From NCBI GenBank assembly GCA_037969115.1, contig JBBKWQ010000022.1, positions 1 to 58,457 of the forward strand: a stretch of 58,457 bases of DNA, in the 5' to 3' direction. The DNA is from JBBKWQ01 sp037969115 (lineage in GTDB: Bacteria; Actinomycetota; Acidimicrobiia; Acidimicrobiales; Ilumatobacteraceae). The first letter of the stretch is position 1. The number at the start of each line of letters is the position of its first letter. Below the pieces are notes generated by a model that saw only the letters and a program-made list of their open reading frames with translations, was not told the DNA's origin and made no database searches. Shown here one piece after another: positions 33,336-41,809 of the stretch. The position numbers and the translations under genes were made by a program.

Positions 33336-34357
33336 ATGTCGACGTCGCCGTGTTCGAGAATCCACGCACGGCCGTTTCTCCCGAGGCGATCGGCCTCGGG
33401 CTGATCGTCCAGGAGCTCTCTGATCGTGAGCCGAAGGGCGTCGACATCGCCGGGCGGCACATAGCGCCCGTTCACGCCATCGGTGATCGTGTCGGTCTGG
33501 CCCTCGGTCAGCGTGCACACCACCGCTCGCTCCATCGACATCGCTTCGAGGATCGCCGTGATTCCGGCCTGGAAGTCGACGGCGTCGAGTGGCATCACGG
33601 TGAAGGCGCTCTGCGCGTACAGGTCACGGAGTTCGGCCTGCGTGAACTTGCTCACCTCGACGTTGGGCGGAGGAGCCACACCTGCAGATGAGTCGGACCA
33701 CTTCGACCACGGGCTACCGGCGGCGATGACGACCTCGACGTCGAGATCGCGCACTGCCTCCATCAGCGTCGGATAGTCGCGACGCTCGAGTCCGACCGCA
33801 CAGATCATCCGGCGTCGTTCGGTCGACACCGCGTCGGGCGAGAAGAACGCCGAGTCGACCATGAACGGTGTCAAGCTGATCCGTGACGCCGGCACACCGA
33901 ACTGTCGCTGGATGTAGTGCTGTTGCGAGGTCGCGTAGACCAACCAGAGATCGATCATCGGTGCCAACCGCAATGCGGTGATCAGGCGTGCCTTCTTCGG
34001 CGGCGACACGACGTGGACGATCATCGCGTGGAACGTCGAGCGTTTGCCGAACAACCGGCACAAGATGGCGAACGGCAGGCCGACCTGTTCACCGTCGGTG
34101 AGCACGATGTCGTAGTCGCGTCGATGTGTGAAGCAGTACCACGCCAGGATGGGGCCGGCACCGGCGAAACGGTGCAGCACCGAACCGAATCGACCGAGCG
34201 TCGACTTCGCCAACCCGACATCGACCACGTCGGCCGCGAGCGCATGTTCGAGCACGCGATAGTCGGCCCGAGGTCGTTCGCCTCGTGCCGTCGTTTCGTC
34301 GAGATCCGGTGCGACGACCCCTGACACGGTGAGCAGCACACGAAGACGATCAGCCAA
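33281..34357 (-). CDS. Glycosyltransferase family 4-like (GT-B)
   Basis: About 358 residues. The C-terminal GT-B domain is clear: ICAVGLERRDYPTLMEAV near 165, VVIAAGSPWSKW, LRDLYAQSAFTVMPL, and AGITAILEAMSMERAVVCT with the E-x7-E type motif near 265, then NGRYVPPGDVDAL. The N-terminal acceptor domain is less conserved. The start is uncertain: a TTG at 34357 gives LADRLRVLLTVSG and overlaps the glycosidase stop; a GTG at 34339 is the alternative. It is co-directional with and just downstream of the glycosidase gene. Confidence 0.82.
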   Translation of the reverse strand: MADRLRVLLTVSGVVAPDLDETTARGERPRADYRVLEHALAADVVDVGLAKSTLGRFGSVLHRFAGAGPILAWYCFTHRRDYDIVLTDGEQVGLPFAILCRLFGKRSTFHAMIVHVVSPPKKARLITALRLAPMIDLWLVYATSQQHYIQRQFGVPASRISLTPFMVDSAFFSPDAVSTERRRMICAVGLERRDYPTLMEAVRDLDVEVVIAAGSPWSKWSDSSAGVAPPPNVEVSKFTQAELRDLYAQSAFTVMPLDAVDFQAGITAILEAMSMERAVVCTLTEGQTDTITDGVNGRYVPPGDVDALRLTIRELLDDQPEADRLGRNGRAWILEHGDVDIYAARVASALTACAATAS

Positions 34358-36089
34358 GTTCGTCCACCTCGAAGAGCGTCGCCGAATACGGCGGCAGGAC
34401 ATCGGTGAACGATGGCGAATCGGACTCGAACAAGGTTCCACCGATGTCGCCGAGATTTCCCGCCGGGTTCGTCCGCCCGTTCCACGTGACGTCGAAGGAA
34501 TCCAGGTCGGCCGTGGCGAGTTCGGTCGATACGACAGCCAACCCGCCTTCGCCGCCTTCGATCGCGAGGTTCAGCTCGACCGCGTCGCGCGATCGGTTCA
34601 CCGCCATGACCGTGATCGCGGTGTCGTTGCGTCGGCTCGCGTACACACCGAGTGCGTCCGCAGACTCATCGTCGGCACGGACGTCGAAGAGTACCTCGCC
34701 GAATCGGCTCCAGAGTGCGAGCGAGTAGAACGCAGGCAGCCTCGAGAACGTATCCGCATCGACCAGCCCGTAGTCGGTCTTGGTCGTCGTGGTCGTGCCG
34801 TTCGCGAAGTTCCATTGGTTGGCGATCGACACCCCCTGTTCCGCGAGTTGACCGATCAACTCCACCGAGTAGAGCGCGTTCATCGCCCGCGTCGTTGCTC
34901 GTTCGGTGTCGCCCGCCTCGAAGGACACGAGGTTGTATTCGGTCACCGCGATCGGCGACGAGGTGAGTTCGCGAACGTCGGTCATGATCGTTTCCCACGA
35001 CCGGCTCGGTCGGCGAACTGCGTCGGCTCCGGACGGCGAAGCGCTGAACCCGTAGTCATGCAGCGAGTAGAAGTCGTACGAACCGCCGCCGGCGAAGATG
35101 ACCTCGTTGCTCCAGTTGCTCCAGCTCGCCCCGTCGGTGGTGCCGACCACGCCGACCTCGATGCCTCGATCGACTTCGAGCATCGCCTCACGAATGTCGA
35201 TGAACCCGTCGTGCGCATCGTCGCCGACCATGTAGTCGGCGCCATCACACGTCCAGACGTCTTCCCATCCGAATGTGTCGCAATCGGTGCCGCCCACCTC
35301 GGGCCGCCCGCCGTAGACCTCATTGCCGATCTCCCACAGCGTGATCCGATACGGGTCGGGATTCCCATGTTCGGCGCGCAGCGACGCCCACTCCCCGACC
35401 GTCTTCCAGTCCACTCCGTCACGGTCGACCCCGATGACCCTGTTGTCGCCTGGGTCGCCGTTGAAGAACGCCACCAGCGCTGCTGCACTCTGTGCAGTGT
35501 CGAGCATCGAGACCGTCCACATTCCCGGCAAGTCGACCGCTTGCAGCAGGTCGATGAAGTCGGTCGGTCGCGCCGACGTGACGTAGAAGCACCCATCGGC
35601 CTGCGACTGCTGCTCGCAGGCGAGCCACCGGTACGTGTTGCTCCAACTTCCGCCCGGCATACGAACCATCGTCGCTCCGGAGGCCAGCAGTTCGTTCTGG
35701 AATCCCCGACTCATGAATCGGTCACGAGCGAGCCAAGCGGGAACGTTCGTGCCGAGCAGACGACGATCGAAGGTTCCGCTACTGGCCGAATCGACCGTCA
35801 CGTCGAACGAAGTTGCGGGAACCGCATCGCCGGTCGGGGTCGAGCCGGCCCCGGACGTGCCGGGTTCCGATGTGGCACTGACGCCCGAACCGGTCGTCGA
35901 CTGCGTCGACGACAAGGCATCGTTGCCCCCGTCGCCGCCGTCGCTCCCGCTGCCAGTTTCTGCCGACAACTCCGCCGGGCCCGCAACGGGGAGATCGCCG
36001 CCACACGAGACACCGAGCAACGACAGCGCTCCACCGAGAAGGAGCACTGCACGCAACCTGGGCGGGACGAAGGGGCGCAGAGCAGACAC
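34350..36089 (-). CDS. Secreted lipoprotein glycosidase, clan GH-A (GH51/GH39-like)
   Basis: 579 residues. A lipoprotein signal peptide ends LLGVSC with the lipobox cysteine C29, followed by an 70-residue Ser/Gly/Thr-rich spacer. The catalytic domain shows WEIGNEVYGG with the acid/base E257 and AVTEYN with the nucleophile E384, spaced as in retaining clan GH-A enzymes. RMPGGSWSNTYRW near 143 is typical of alpha-L-arabinofuranosidase-like GH51. A beta-sandwich tail (SFDVTWNGR, PPYSATLFE) ends the protein. Anchored outside the membrane, it could trim or remodel the polymer made by the locus. Exact sugar specificity is not predictable. Confidence 0.82.
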   Translation of the reverse strand: MSALRPFVPPRLRAVLLLGGALSLLGVSCGGDLPVAGPAELSAETGSGSDGGDGGNDALSSTQSTTGSGVSATSEPGTSGAGSTPTGDAVPATSFDVTVDSASSGTFDRRLLGTNVPAWLARDRFMSRGFQNELLASGATMVRMPGGSWSNTYRWLACEQQSQADGCFYVTSARPTDFIDLLQAVDLPGMWTVSMLDTAQSAAALVAFFNGDPGDNRVIGVDRDGVDWKTVGEWASLRAEHGNPDPYRITLWEIGNEVYGGRPEVGGTDCDTFGWEDVWTCDGADYMVGDDAHDGFIDIREAMLEVDRGIEVGVVGTTDGASWSNWSNEVIFAGGGSYDFYSLHDYGFSASPSGADAVRRPSRSWETIMTDVRELTSSPIAVTEYNLVSFEAGDTERATTRAMNALYSVELIGQLAEQGVSIANQWNFANGTTTTTKTDYGLVDADTFSRLPAFYSLALWSRFGEVLFDVRADDESADALGVYASRRNDTAITVMAVNRSRDAVELNLAIEGGEGGLAVVSTELATADLDSFDVTWNGRTNPAGNLGDIGGTLFESDSPSFTDVLPPYSATLFEVDELG

Positions 36090-36229
36090 GACGGGGCGTC
36101 ATCTTAGTGATCGGGGCTCGGCGAATCACGTCACGACACGCCCGAACGCTGCTGGGAATACCGGCATCATCCGCCGTGTTTGAGTAATCGAGCCCCTGGG
36201 GCTTCCCCCGAAACGAAGGATGAATTCGA

Positions 36230-36628
36230 ATGGCTACCACCGCACTCACTCTGGACAACTTCGAACAGGCCGTCAGCGGCGAAGGCATCACCCTCGTCGA
36301 CTTCTGGGCCGAATGGTGTGGGCCCTGCAAGCAGTTCGGTCCGATCTTCGAAGCCGCAGCAGAGGAAAACCCCGATATCACCTTCGGCAAGGTCGACACC
36401 GAGGCCGAACAGCAGATCGCCGGAGCGCTCGAGATCATGTCGATCCCGACCATCATGATCTTCCGTGACGGCGTGCAACTGTTCTCGCAGCCGGGCGCAG
36501 TGCCCAAGTCGGCGCTCGACGATCTGATCCGCCAGGTGCGCGATCTCGACATGGACAAGATCCGTGCCGAGATCGCCGAGCAGGAGGCGCAGCAACGCGA
36601 CGCTGAGCCCGCTGCGGCGTCCGACTGA
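36230..36628 (+). CDS. trxA: Thioredoxin
   Basis: 132 residues, slightly longer than a minimal thioredoxin because of a charged helical C-terminal tail (DMDKIRAEIAEQEAQQRD). The redox site WCGPCK lies near 31-36 and the cis-proline in SIPTIMIF near 75. It is a general protein disulfide reductant in the cytoplasm. The ATG at 36230 has AAGGA 11 bp upstream. It opens the housekeeping half of the window and is divergent from the glycosidase gene. Confidence 0.95.
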   Translation: MATTALTLDNFEQAVSGEGITLVDFWAEWCGPCKQFGPIFEAAAEENPDITFGKVDTEAEQQIAGALEIMSIPTIMIFRDGVQLFSQPGAVPKSALDDLIRQVRDLDMDKIRAEIAEQEAQQRDAEPAAASD

Positions 36629-36682
36629 TCCCGAACGATCCGGCCCGCCGGTCACTCCTCGGCCGGTAGCCTGCACGACCTC

Positions 36683-37771
36683 ATGGAACGCTTCGGACTG
36701 GTCGGCCTGCCCAACGCGGGGAAGAGCTCGCTCTACAACGCACTCACCGGCGGTGGCGCGCTCGCCGCCCCATATCCGTTCGCCACCAAAGACCCGAACA
36801 TCGGGGTGGCGAAGGTTCCCGACGATCGCCTCGATCGACTCGCCGAGATGTCGAAGTCGAAAAACGTCGTGCACGCGTCGGTTGAGGTCGTCGACATCGG
36901 CGGGCTCGTCGAGGGAGCCAGCAAGGGCGAAGGTCTCGGTAACAAAGTCCTCGCCAACATCCGCGAGGTCGATGCCATCGTCTTCGTACTGCGCGCCTTC
37001 GAGGACGATGACGTCACCGGATCCTCCGACCCGCTCGAGCACCTGCGGGTGGTCGAACTCGAACTCGCTCTGGCCGACCTCGAAGCGATCGAGAAGCGAT
37101 TGGCGCAAGTGGAACGAGCCTCCAAACTCGATCGCACGCTCGGCGACCAGCTCGATGCGCTGCGGGCAGCCAACGAAGCGTTGTCCGACGGGTTGCCCCT
37201 CTATCGCGCCGGCCTGACGGCCGACCACCGAGAATCTCTCGCTCCGTATTTCCTGCTCACGAATCGTCGGGTACTGGTCGTGGTGAACGTCGGCGAGAAC
37301 GACCTCGACGGCATTCCCGAGATCGAGAAACATGTCGCAGCCGAGCTCAACAACGCCGGCGACAATGTCGAGATCATCGGGATGTGCGTGCAACTCGAGG
37401 CCGAAGCGGCCACCATCACGGATCCGGTCGAACGCTCTGAGATGCTCGAAGGTTTCGGCCTCGGCGAGGGCGCGCTGTTCCGGATGGTGCGGTCCGCGTA
37501 CCACCTGCTCGGACTGCGCACGTTTCTCACCACCGGCGAGAAGGAAAGCCGAGCGTGGACGTTCTACGAGGGTTCGACCGCGCCGCAGTGTGCGGGACGA
37601 ATCCACACCGACTTCCAGCGTGGTTTCATCCGCGCCGAGGTGATTCAGTGGGACGAGCTACTCGCGCTGGGCTCCTGGAATGCGGCGAAGGACGTCGGCA
37701 AGCTCCGCGTCGAAGGCAAGGACTACATCGGCCAGGACGGCGACGTCATGGAGTTCCGCTTCAACGTGTAG
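36683..37771 (+). CDS. ychF: Redox-regulated ATPase YchF (Obg-like)
   Basis: 362 residues, the normal length. P-loop GLPNAGKSSLYNAL near 7, NIGVAKVPDDRLDRL, G3 region VVDIGGLVEGASKGEGLGNKVL, a coiled-coil insert near 130-175, and the C-terminal TGS domain (LRTFLTTGEKESRAWTF, ending KDYIGQDGDVMEFRFNV). It prefers ATP over GTP and associates with ribosomes. Not obviously co-regulated with thioredoxin, 54 bp upstream, but on the same strand. Confidence 0.96.
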   Translation: MERFGLVGLPNAGKSSLYNALTGGGALAAPYPFATKDPNIGVAKVPDDRLDRLAEMSKSKNVVHASVEVVDIGGLVEGASKGEGLGNKVLANIREVDAIVFVLRAFEDDDVTGSSDPLEHLRVVELELALADLEAIEKRLAQVERASKLDRTLGDQLDALRAANEALSDGLPLYRAGLTADHRESLAPYFLLTNRRVLVVVNVGENDLDGIPEIEKHVAAELNNAGDNVEIIGMCVQLEAEAATITDPVERSEMLEGFGLGEGALFRMVRSAYHLLGLRTFLTTGEKESRAWTFYEGSTAPQCAGRIHTDFQRGFIRAEVIQWDELLALGSWNAAKDVGKLRVEGKDYIGQDGDVMEFRFNV

Positions 37772-37830
37772 CGGCGATCGGCGCCGTCGTGCTCGTCAAC
37801 CGACTGTGCGGCAGCATTACCCTGTGCGCC

Positions 37831-38817
37831 ATGGACGCTTCTGAAACCGTGCTCGTCACCGGCGGCGCTGGATACATCGGCTCGCACACGGTCCGAGCGC
37901 TCCGCGAGCTCGATCGCCCGGTCGTCGTCCTCGACACGCTCGAGCTCAGCACGGCCGACGCTGTGATCGATGCCGATCTGGTCGTCGGCGACATTGCCGA
38001 CAGTGACCTCGTGGAACACACGTGCCGCGACAACAACGTCGGCGCGATCGTGCACTTCGCGGCGTACAAGAACGTCGGTGAATCGATGCAGCAGCCGGGC
38101 AAGTACTTCCAGAACAACGTCGGGGCCACGTCGAGCTTGATCGACGGGGCGATGCGTGCGGGCGTCGACCGCATCGTCTTCTCGTCGTCGTGTTCGGTGT
38201 ATGGCACTCCGCCGTCGGTTCCGGTCCGCGAGGACATGCCCATCCACCCAGAGAGTCCATATGCCGAGACCAAGGCGATGGTCGAACGAATGCTCGGTTG
38301 GTACGACACGACGTCGGGGGTTCGGTCCGTCAGCCTTCGGTACTTCAACGCAGCGGGCGCCAGCTTCGATTCCCGGATCGGCGAGGACTGGGACTATGCC
38401 CTGAACCTCATCCCCGTCGCGATCCGAGCGCTGCTGCGCGACGACCAGGTCCTGGATGTGTTCGGTACCGACTACCCCACGCCGGACGGCACGTGCATCC
38501 GCGACTACATCCATGTCGACGACCTTGCCGAGGCGCACATCAAGGCACTCGACCACCTCGCCGATGGTGGGGACAGCGCAGCTGTGAATCTGGGAACCGG
38601 CATCGGCTCGTCGGTGCTCGAAGTGCTGAATGCGATCGAGGCGATCGCAGGCCGGCCGGTGCCCCACGTACTGGCACCACGGCGCGCCGGCGACCCGGTC
38701 ACCACCTATGCCGATCCGACGCTCGGCGACGAGCTGCTCGGGTGGCGTTCCAAGCACGGCATCACCGAAATCGTCGAATCGGCGTACCGGTGGCACCTCC
38801 GGCAACACGAAGCCTGA
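37831..38817 (+). CDS. galE: UDP-glucose 4-epimerase
   Basis: 328 residues from the ATG at 37831. Extended short-chain dehydrogenase: the NAD motif VLVTGGAGYIGSHTVRAL, HFAAYKNVGESM near 74, the catalytic serine in VFSSSCSVYG and Tyr-Lys in SPYAETKAM near 144, then SLRYFNAAGA and GTDYPTPDGTCIRDYIHVDDLA. This is the GalE signature. UDP-galactose it makes could supply the exopolysaccharide locus. It is followed 4 bp later by a DUF192 gene. Confidence 0.93.
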   Translation: MDASETVLVTGGAGYIGSHTVRALRELDRPVVVLDTLELSTADAVIDADLVVGDIADSDLVEHTCRDNNVGAIVHFAAYKNVGESMQQPGKYFQNNVGATSSLIDGAMRAGVDRIVFSSSCSVYGTPPSVPVREDMPIHPESPYAETKAMVERMLGWYDTTSGVRSVSLRYFNAAGASFDSRIGEDWDYALNLIPVAIRALLRDDQVLDVFGTDYPTPDGTCIRDYIHVDDLAEAHIKALDHLADGGDSAAVNLGTGIGSSVLEVLNAIEAIAGRPVPHVLAPRRAGDPVTTYADPTLGDELLGWRSKHGITEIVESAYRWHLRQHEA

Positions 38818-38821
38818 CGTC

Positions 38822-39160
38822 ATGCCCTGGTTGGTCTGCGACTCACAGGTGCTGGCATCGGCCGACATCGCCTCGGACCGCGCCACCAAACGCAAAGGTC
38901 TGATCGGCCGCGACGGTTTCGAAGGAGCGTTGGTCATCCAACGATGTCGTTGGGTACACACCATCGGGATGCGCTTCCCGATCGACGTCGCCTATCTCGA
39001 TCGTGACGGCGCTGTGATCCGTACTGCACAGATGTCGCGGCGTCGGATCGGACTCCCGGTGTTCGGCGCCCACACCGTGATCGAGGCGAATGCCGGAGCC
39101 TTCGCCCGTTGGGGTCTCCATCTCGGTGACGTCATCGAGATCCACGCCGACGACGTATGA
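38822..39160 (+). CDS. DUF192 family protein
   Basis: 112 residues. The family core is visible: RKGLIGRDGFEGALVI (family xGLMFRxxL), the WVHTIGMRFPIDVAYLDRDG block and a final ARWGLHLGDVIEI. DUF192 proteins form a small beta-sandwich; their role is unknown, though some are exported. This one has no signal peptide. Sits between galE and rsmI with tight spacing, so probably in one transcript. Confidence 0.85.
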   Translation: MPWLVCDSQVLASADIASDRATKRKGLIGRDGFEGALVIQRCRWVHTIGMRFPIDVAYLDRDGAVIRTAQMSRRRIGLPVFGAHTVIEANAGAFARWGLHLGDVIEIHADDV

Positions 39161-39176
39161 CGGTGAGGCGACTCAG

Positions 39177-40043
39177 TTGACCGGCCATGAATCCGCGCTC
39201 GGAACGCTCTGGCTCGTCTCGACACCGATCGGGAACCTCGGCGATCTCACGCCGCGGGCGATCGAGGTGCTGTCGAAGGTCGACCTGATCTGCTGCGAGG
39301 ACACCCGGCGCACCGGCAAACTCCTCCACCATGCGGGCCTCGCCAACCGCCGAATGGCCGTGTCGAACGATCACACCGAGATGCATCGGGTCGACCAGGT
39401 GCTCGCCACGTTGGGCGACGGCCACGACGTTGCCGTCGTCACCGATGCGGGAACGCCCGGAATCTCCGACCCGGGCGAACGTCTCGTTCGTGCGGCCGTC
39501 GAAGCGGGCTATCGGGTCTCGGCCGTGCCAGGGCCCTCGGCAGATGTCGTGGCGCTCGTCCTCAGCGGGCTGTCCACGGCTCGTTATGTGTTCGAAGGCT
39601 TCCTCCCGCGCCGGGGCCGCGAACGCGCCGAGCGACTCGCAGAAATCGCCGCAGAACGTCGCACGATCGTGCTGTACGAAGCACCGCACCGAGTCGCCGG
39701 CACGATCGCCGACCTGTCGGCCGCGTGCGGACCCGACCGCCTCACCGCAGTAGCGCGCGAGCTCACCAAGGTCTTCGAGGAAGTCATCCGGGGTCCGCTC
39801 GGAGAGATCGACGTCGGCGAGCCGAGGGGCGAGTACGTCGTCGTCGTCGAGGGCCGTCCGACACCAGACAGTCGTCCGTCCGACGACGACGTGCGGTCTG
39901 CGCTCGCCGACGAGTTCGCGTCCGGCGCGTCGACCCGTGACGGGGTGGCAGCCGTCACACGCCAACTCGGTGTCGCGAAACGTACCGTGTACGCGTTGGC
40001 GCTCGCACTCCAACACGAAGCTGACCGGAAGGAAACCACATGA
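39177..40043 (+). CDS. rsmI: 16S rRNA (cytidine(1402)-2'-O)-methyltransferase
   Basis: 288 residues from a TTG at 39177 with GAGG 8 bp upstream; no ATG or GTG in frame suits. It methylates the ribose of C1402 in 16S rRNA using SAM. Tetrapyrrole methylase fold: LWLVSTPIGNLGDLTPRA, CEDTRRTGKLL, VAVVTDAGTPGISDPG, AVPGPSA and YEAPHRVAGTI, the RsmI hallmark. The C-terminal RsmI helix-turn-helix segment (GVAAVTRQLGVAKRTVYALAL) is present. Overlaps the HAD gene by 4 bp. Confidence 0.95.
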   Translation: MTGHESALGTLWLVSTPIGNLGDLTPRAIEVLSKVDLICCEDTRRTGKLLHHAGLANRRMAVSNDHTEMHRVDQVLATLGDGHDVAVVTDAGTPGISDPGERLVRAAVEAGYRVSAVPGPSADVVALVLSGLSTARYVFEGFLPRRGRERAERLAEIAAERRTIVLYEAPHRVAGTIADLSAACGPDRLTAVARELTKVFEEVIRGPLGEIDVGEPRGEYVVVVEGRPTPDSRPSDDDVRSALADEFASGASTRDGVAAVTRQLGVAKRTVYALALALQHEADRKETT

Positions 40044-40858
40044 GCGAGTACATCGATGTCGTTCATGCCGGGCCGAGCGCGGCATTCTTCGATCTCGACC
40101 GGACGCTCATCTCGGGCTCCTCGTCGTTCTCGCTCGCGCTCGCAGCGCGATCGGCGAAGCTCATGCCGACCCACGAGTTGATCCGTGACGGCATCAGCGC
40201 CGCCGCCTTCAAGATGCGTGGCTCGAACGACGGTTCCACCGACGCCGTGCGAGATCGAATCCTGTCGTTCATCAAGGGTCAGCGTCAGGACGATCTGACG
40301 TCACTCAACGAACGAGTACTCCCGGTGTTGCTGGGCAAGATCCGGCCCGAGGCGCGAAGACTCCTCGATGCCCACCACCGCGCCGGACGCGCGACCTACA
40401 TCGTCTCGGCCGCGCCGCAGGAGATGGTCGAACCACTCGCTCTGGCACTCGGCATGAGCGGCGGAATCGGCACCAAGGGGTCGGTCGTCGACGGCGCATA
40501 CACGGGCGAACTCGACGGGCCGTTCTGCTACGGCACGGGCAAGGTCGACGCGATCACACAGCTCGCCCATTGGGAAGGGCTCCAGCTGGCGCAGTGCTAC
40601 GCCTACAGCGATTCTGCCAGCGATCTCCCCATGCTCGAAGCGGTCGGCCACCCCATTGCCGTGAACCCCGACGGTGCGCTGGAACGGCACGCGCGGATGC
40701 AAGGTTGGCCGATCGTCATCTTCAGCCAGAGGACCAAGACCGTGATTCGCCGAACCGTCGCCGGAGTTGGTTCGACCGCAATCGCACTCGGGGGTTTCGC
40801 CATCGGCGCCAAGTTCGGCGCACGACGTGGCGGCCTCGTGCGTCGAATCCTCGGTTGA
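40040..40858 (+). CDS. HAD-IB family phosphatase
   Basis: 272 residues. Motif I is FFDLDRTLISGSS with the nucleophile and acid aspartates at about 18 and 20, motif II AAPQEMVEPLA-type Thr/Ser region near 115, and motif III/IV YAYSDSASDLPMLEAVG near 195. This resembles the SerB/CicA-like HAD-IB family of actinobacteria, which often act on lipid or sugar phosphates. A Gly/Ile-rich hydrophobic tail (VGSTAIALGGFAIGAKFG) near 245-262 may anchor it to the membrane. Translation is coupled to rsmI. Confidence 0.87.
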   Translation: MSEYIDVVHAGPSAAFFDLDRTLISGSSSFSLALAARSAKLMPTHELIRDGISAAAFKMRGSNDGSTDAVRDRILSFIKGQRQDDLTSLNERVLPVLLGKIRPEARRLLDAHHRAGRATYIVSAAPQEMVEPLALALGMSGGIGTKGSVVDGAYTGELDGPFCYGTGKVDAITQLAHWEGLQLAQCYAYSDSASDLPMLEAVGHPIAVNPDGALERHARMQGWPIVIFSQRTKTVIRRTVAGVGSTAIALGGFAIGAKFGARRGGLVRRILG

Positions 40859-40874
40859 TCGGTTCGAAGCCGGG

Positions 40875-41717
40875 TCAGGAACCCCGCGGCGTCAGCGAGA
40901 TCTGGCGCGACTGTGCAACCAGCGCTCCGGCCGAGTCCCAGATCTCGCCGTCCTCCTCGACGAGGTCGCCCTGGACGAATCGGCTCCGGAACACGCATCT
41001 CAGCGGACCGGCGGCAGGAACACCTCGGATGTGCACGGTGAGTTCCAACGTCGGGACCCACCCGACCGGGTAGTCGAAGTTGAAGATCGGAGGCGCGAAT
41101 GCGTCGGCGACGAACAGCAGACCGATCGCATCGACCGGCGCACCGTCTGCAAACTCGAACCAACCGGACATCTCGGCGCGACCCGTCTTGTCGCCTGTCC
41201 GAAAGCCCTCGTCGCCCGGACGGAGCCGGGACGCGAGCCGTTTCCCCATTCCTGCGCCCGGTCGGTCACCCGCAGGTGGGTCGGGAGCCACGACACAATC
41301 GTCGAACGCCGGCAGGTCGGGCGGTGCACCGTCGACCAGAACCGGACCATCGGCGCCGTGTTCGGGATCGAGGAGTTCGCCGAACGTGCCGAGCGCTCTG
41401 ACGATCTGGCGATCGCCCTGGCGAAGCACTGCCGTGGCCGTCGCCATCCGTCGTCCCTCGCGAACGACCTCGACCTCGATCGAGCACCGACCATCGAGAC
41501 CCGGCGCCAGATAGTGAGCGGTCAGTGAGATCGGAGGCCGACCCGTTGCGTGTGCCATGGCCCTGCCGATGATGCCGAGCAGGTAGCCCCCGTTGGCGTG
41601 GCCACCGATGTCCCACCCAGGGTGGATCTCGGCGTCGAAGGTGCCATCACCTCGGGCGTGCACCGTTGTTGCGTCGCCGTAGGCGCTGGCGTGTTTCGTT
41701 CGCTCGTCCGTGCCCAT
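40875..41717 (-). CDS. Acyl-CoA thioesterase family protein (double hotdog)
   Basis: 280 residues. The thioesterase superfamily features are GWDIGGHANGGYLLGIIGRAM near 34 (a GG-A-NGGY motif) and ISLTAHYLAPGLDGRC near 62 in the first hotdog, and AMSGWFEFADGAPVDAIGLLFVADA through GWVPTLELTVHIRG in the second. Members hydrolyse acyl-CoA thioesters and are common in actinobacteria. It is the only minus-strand gene in this stretch; its start faces metG. Confidence 0.85.
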   Translation of the reverse strand: MGTDERTKHASAYGDATTVHARGDGTFDAEIHPGWDIGGHANGGYLLGIIGRAMAHATGRPPISLTAHYLAPGLDGRCSIEVEVVREGRRMATATAVLRQGDRQIVRALGTFGELLDPEHGADGPVLVDGAPPDLPAFDDCVVAPDPPAGDRPGAGMGKRLASRLRPGDEGFRTGDKTGRAEMSGWFEFADGAPVDAIGLLFVADAFAPPIFNFDYPVGWVPTLELTVHIRGVPAAGPLRCVFRSRFVQGDLVEEDGEIWDSAGALVAQSRQISLTPRGS

Positions 41718-41809
41718 GCGTCCGACACGATAGAGATCAGACGCACACAGATCCGCAGCGAGATGAACCCATCCCGGGATTCGTGGCCCCGATCGGTAGC
41801 GTCTCGGCC

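Noticed and set aside
32061..33518. A 485-codon minus-strand open frame rich in Asp/Arg/His
   Set aside because: Antisense to the Wzy-like gene with an unnatural composition.
34329..36107. A 592-codon plus-strand open frame
   Set aside because: Antisense to the secreted glycosidase gene, which has a lipobox and both catalytic glutamates.
36167..37606. A 479-codon minus-strand open frame
   Set aside because: It is antisense to trxA and ychF, both unambiguous, and shows no family motif.
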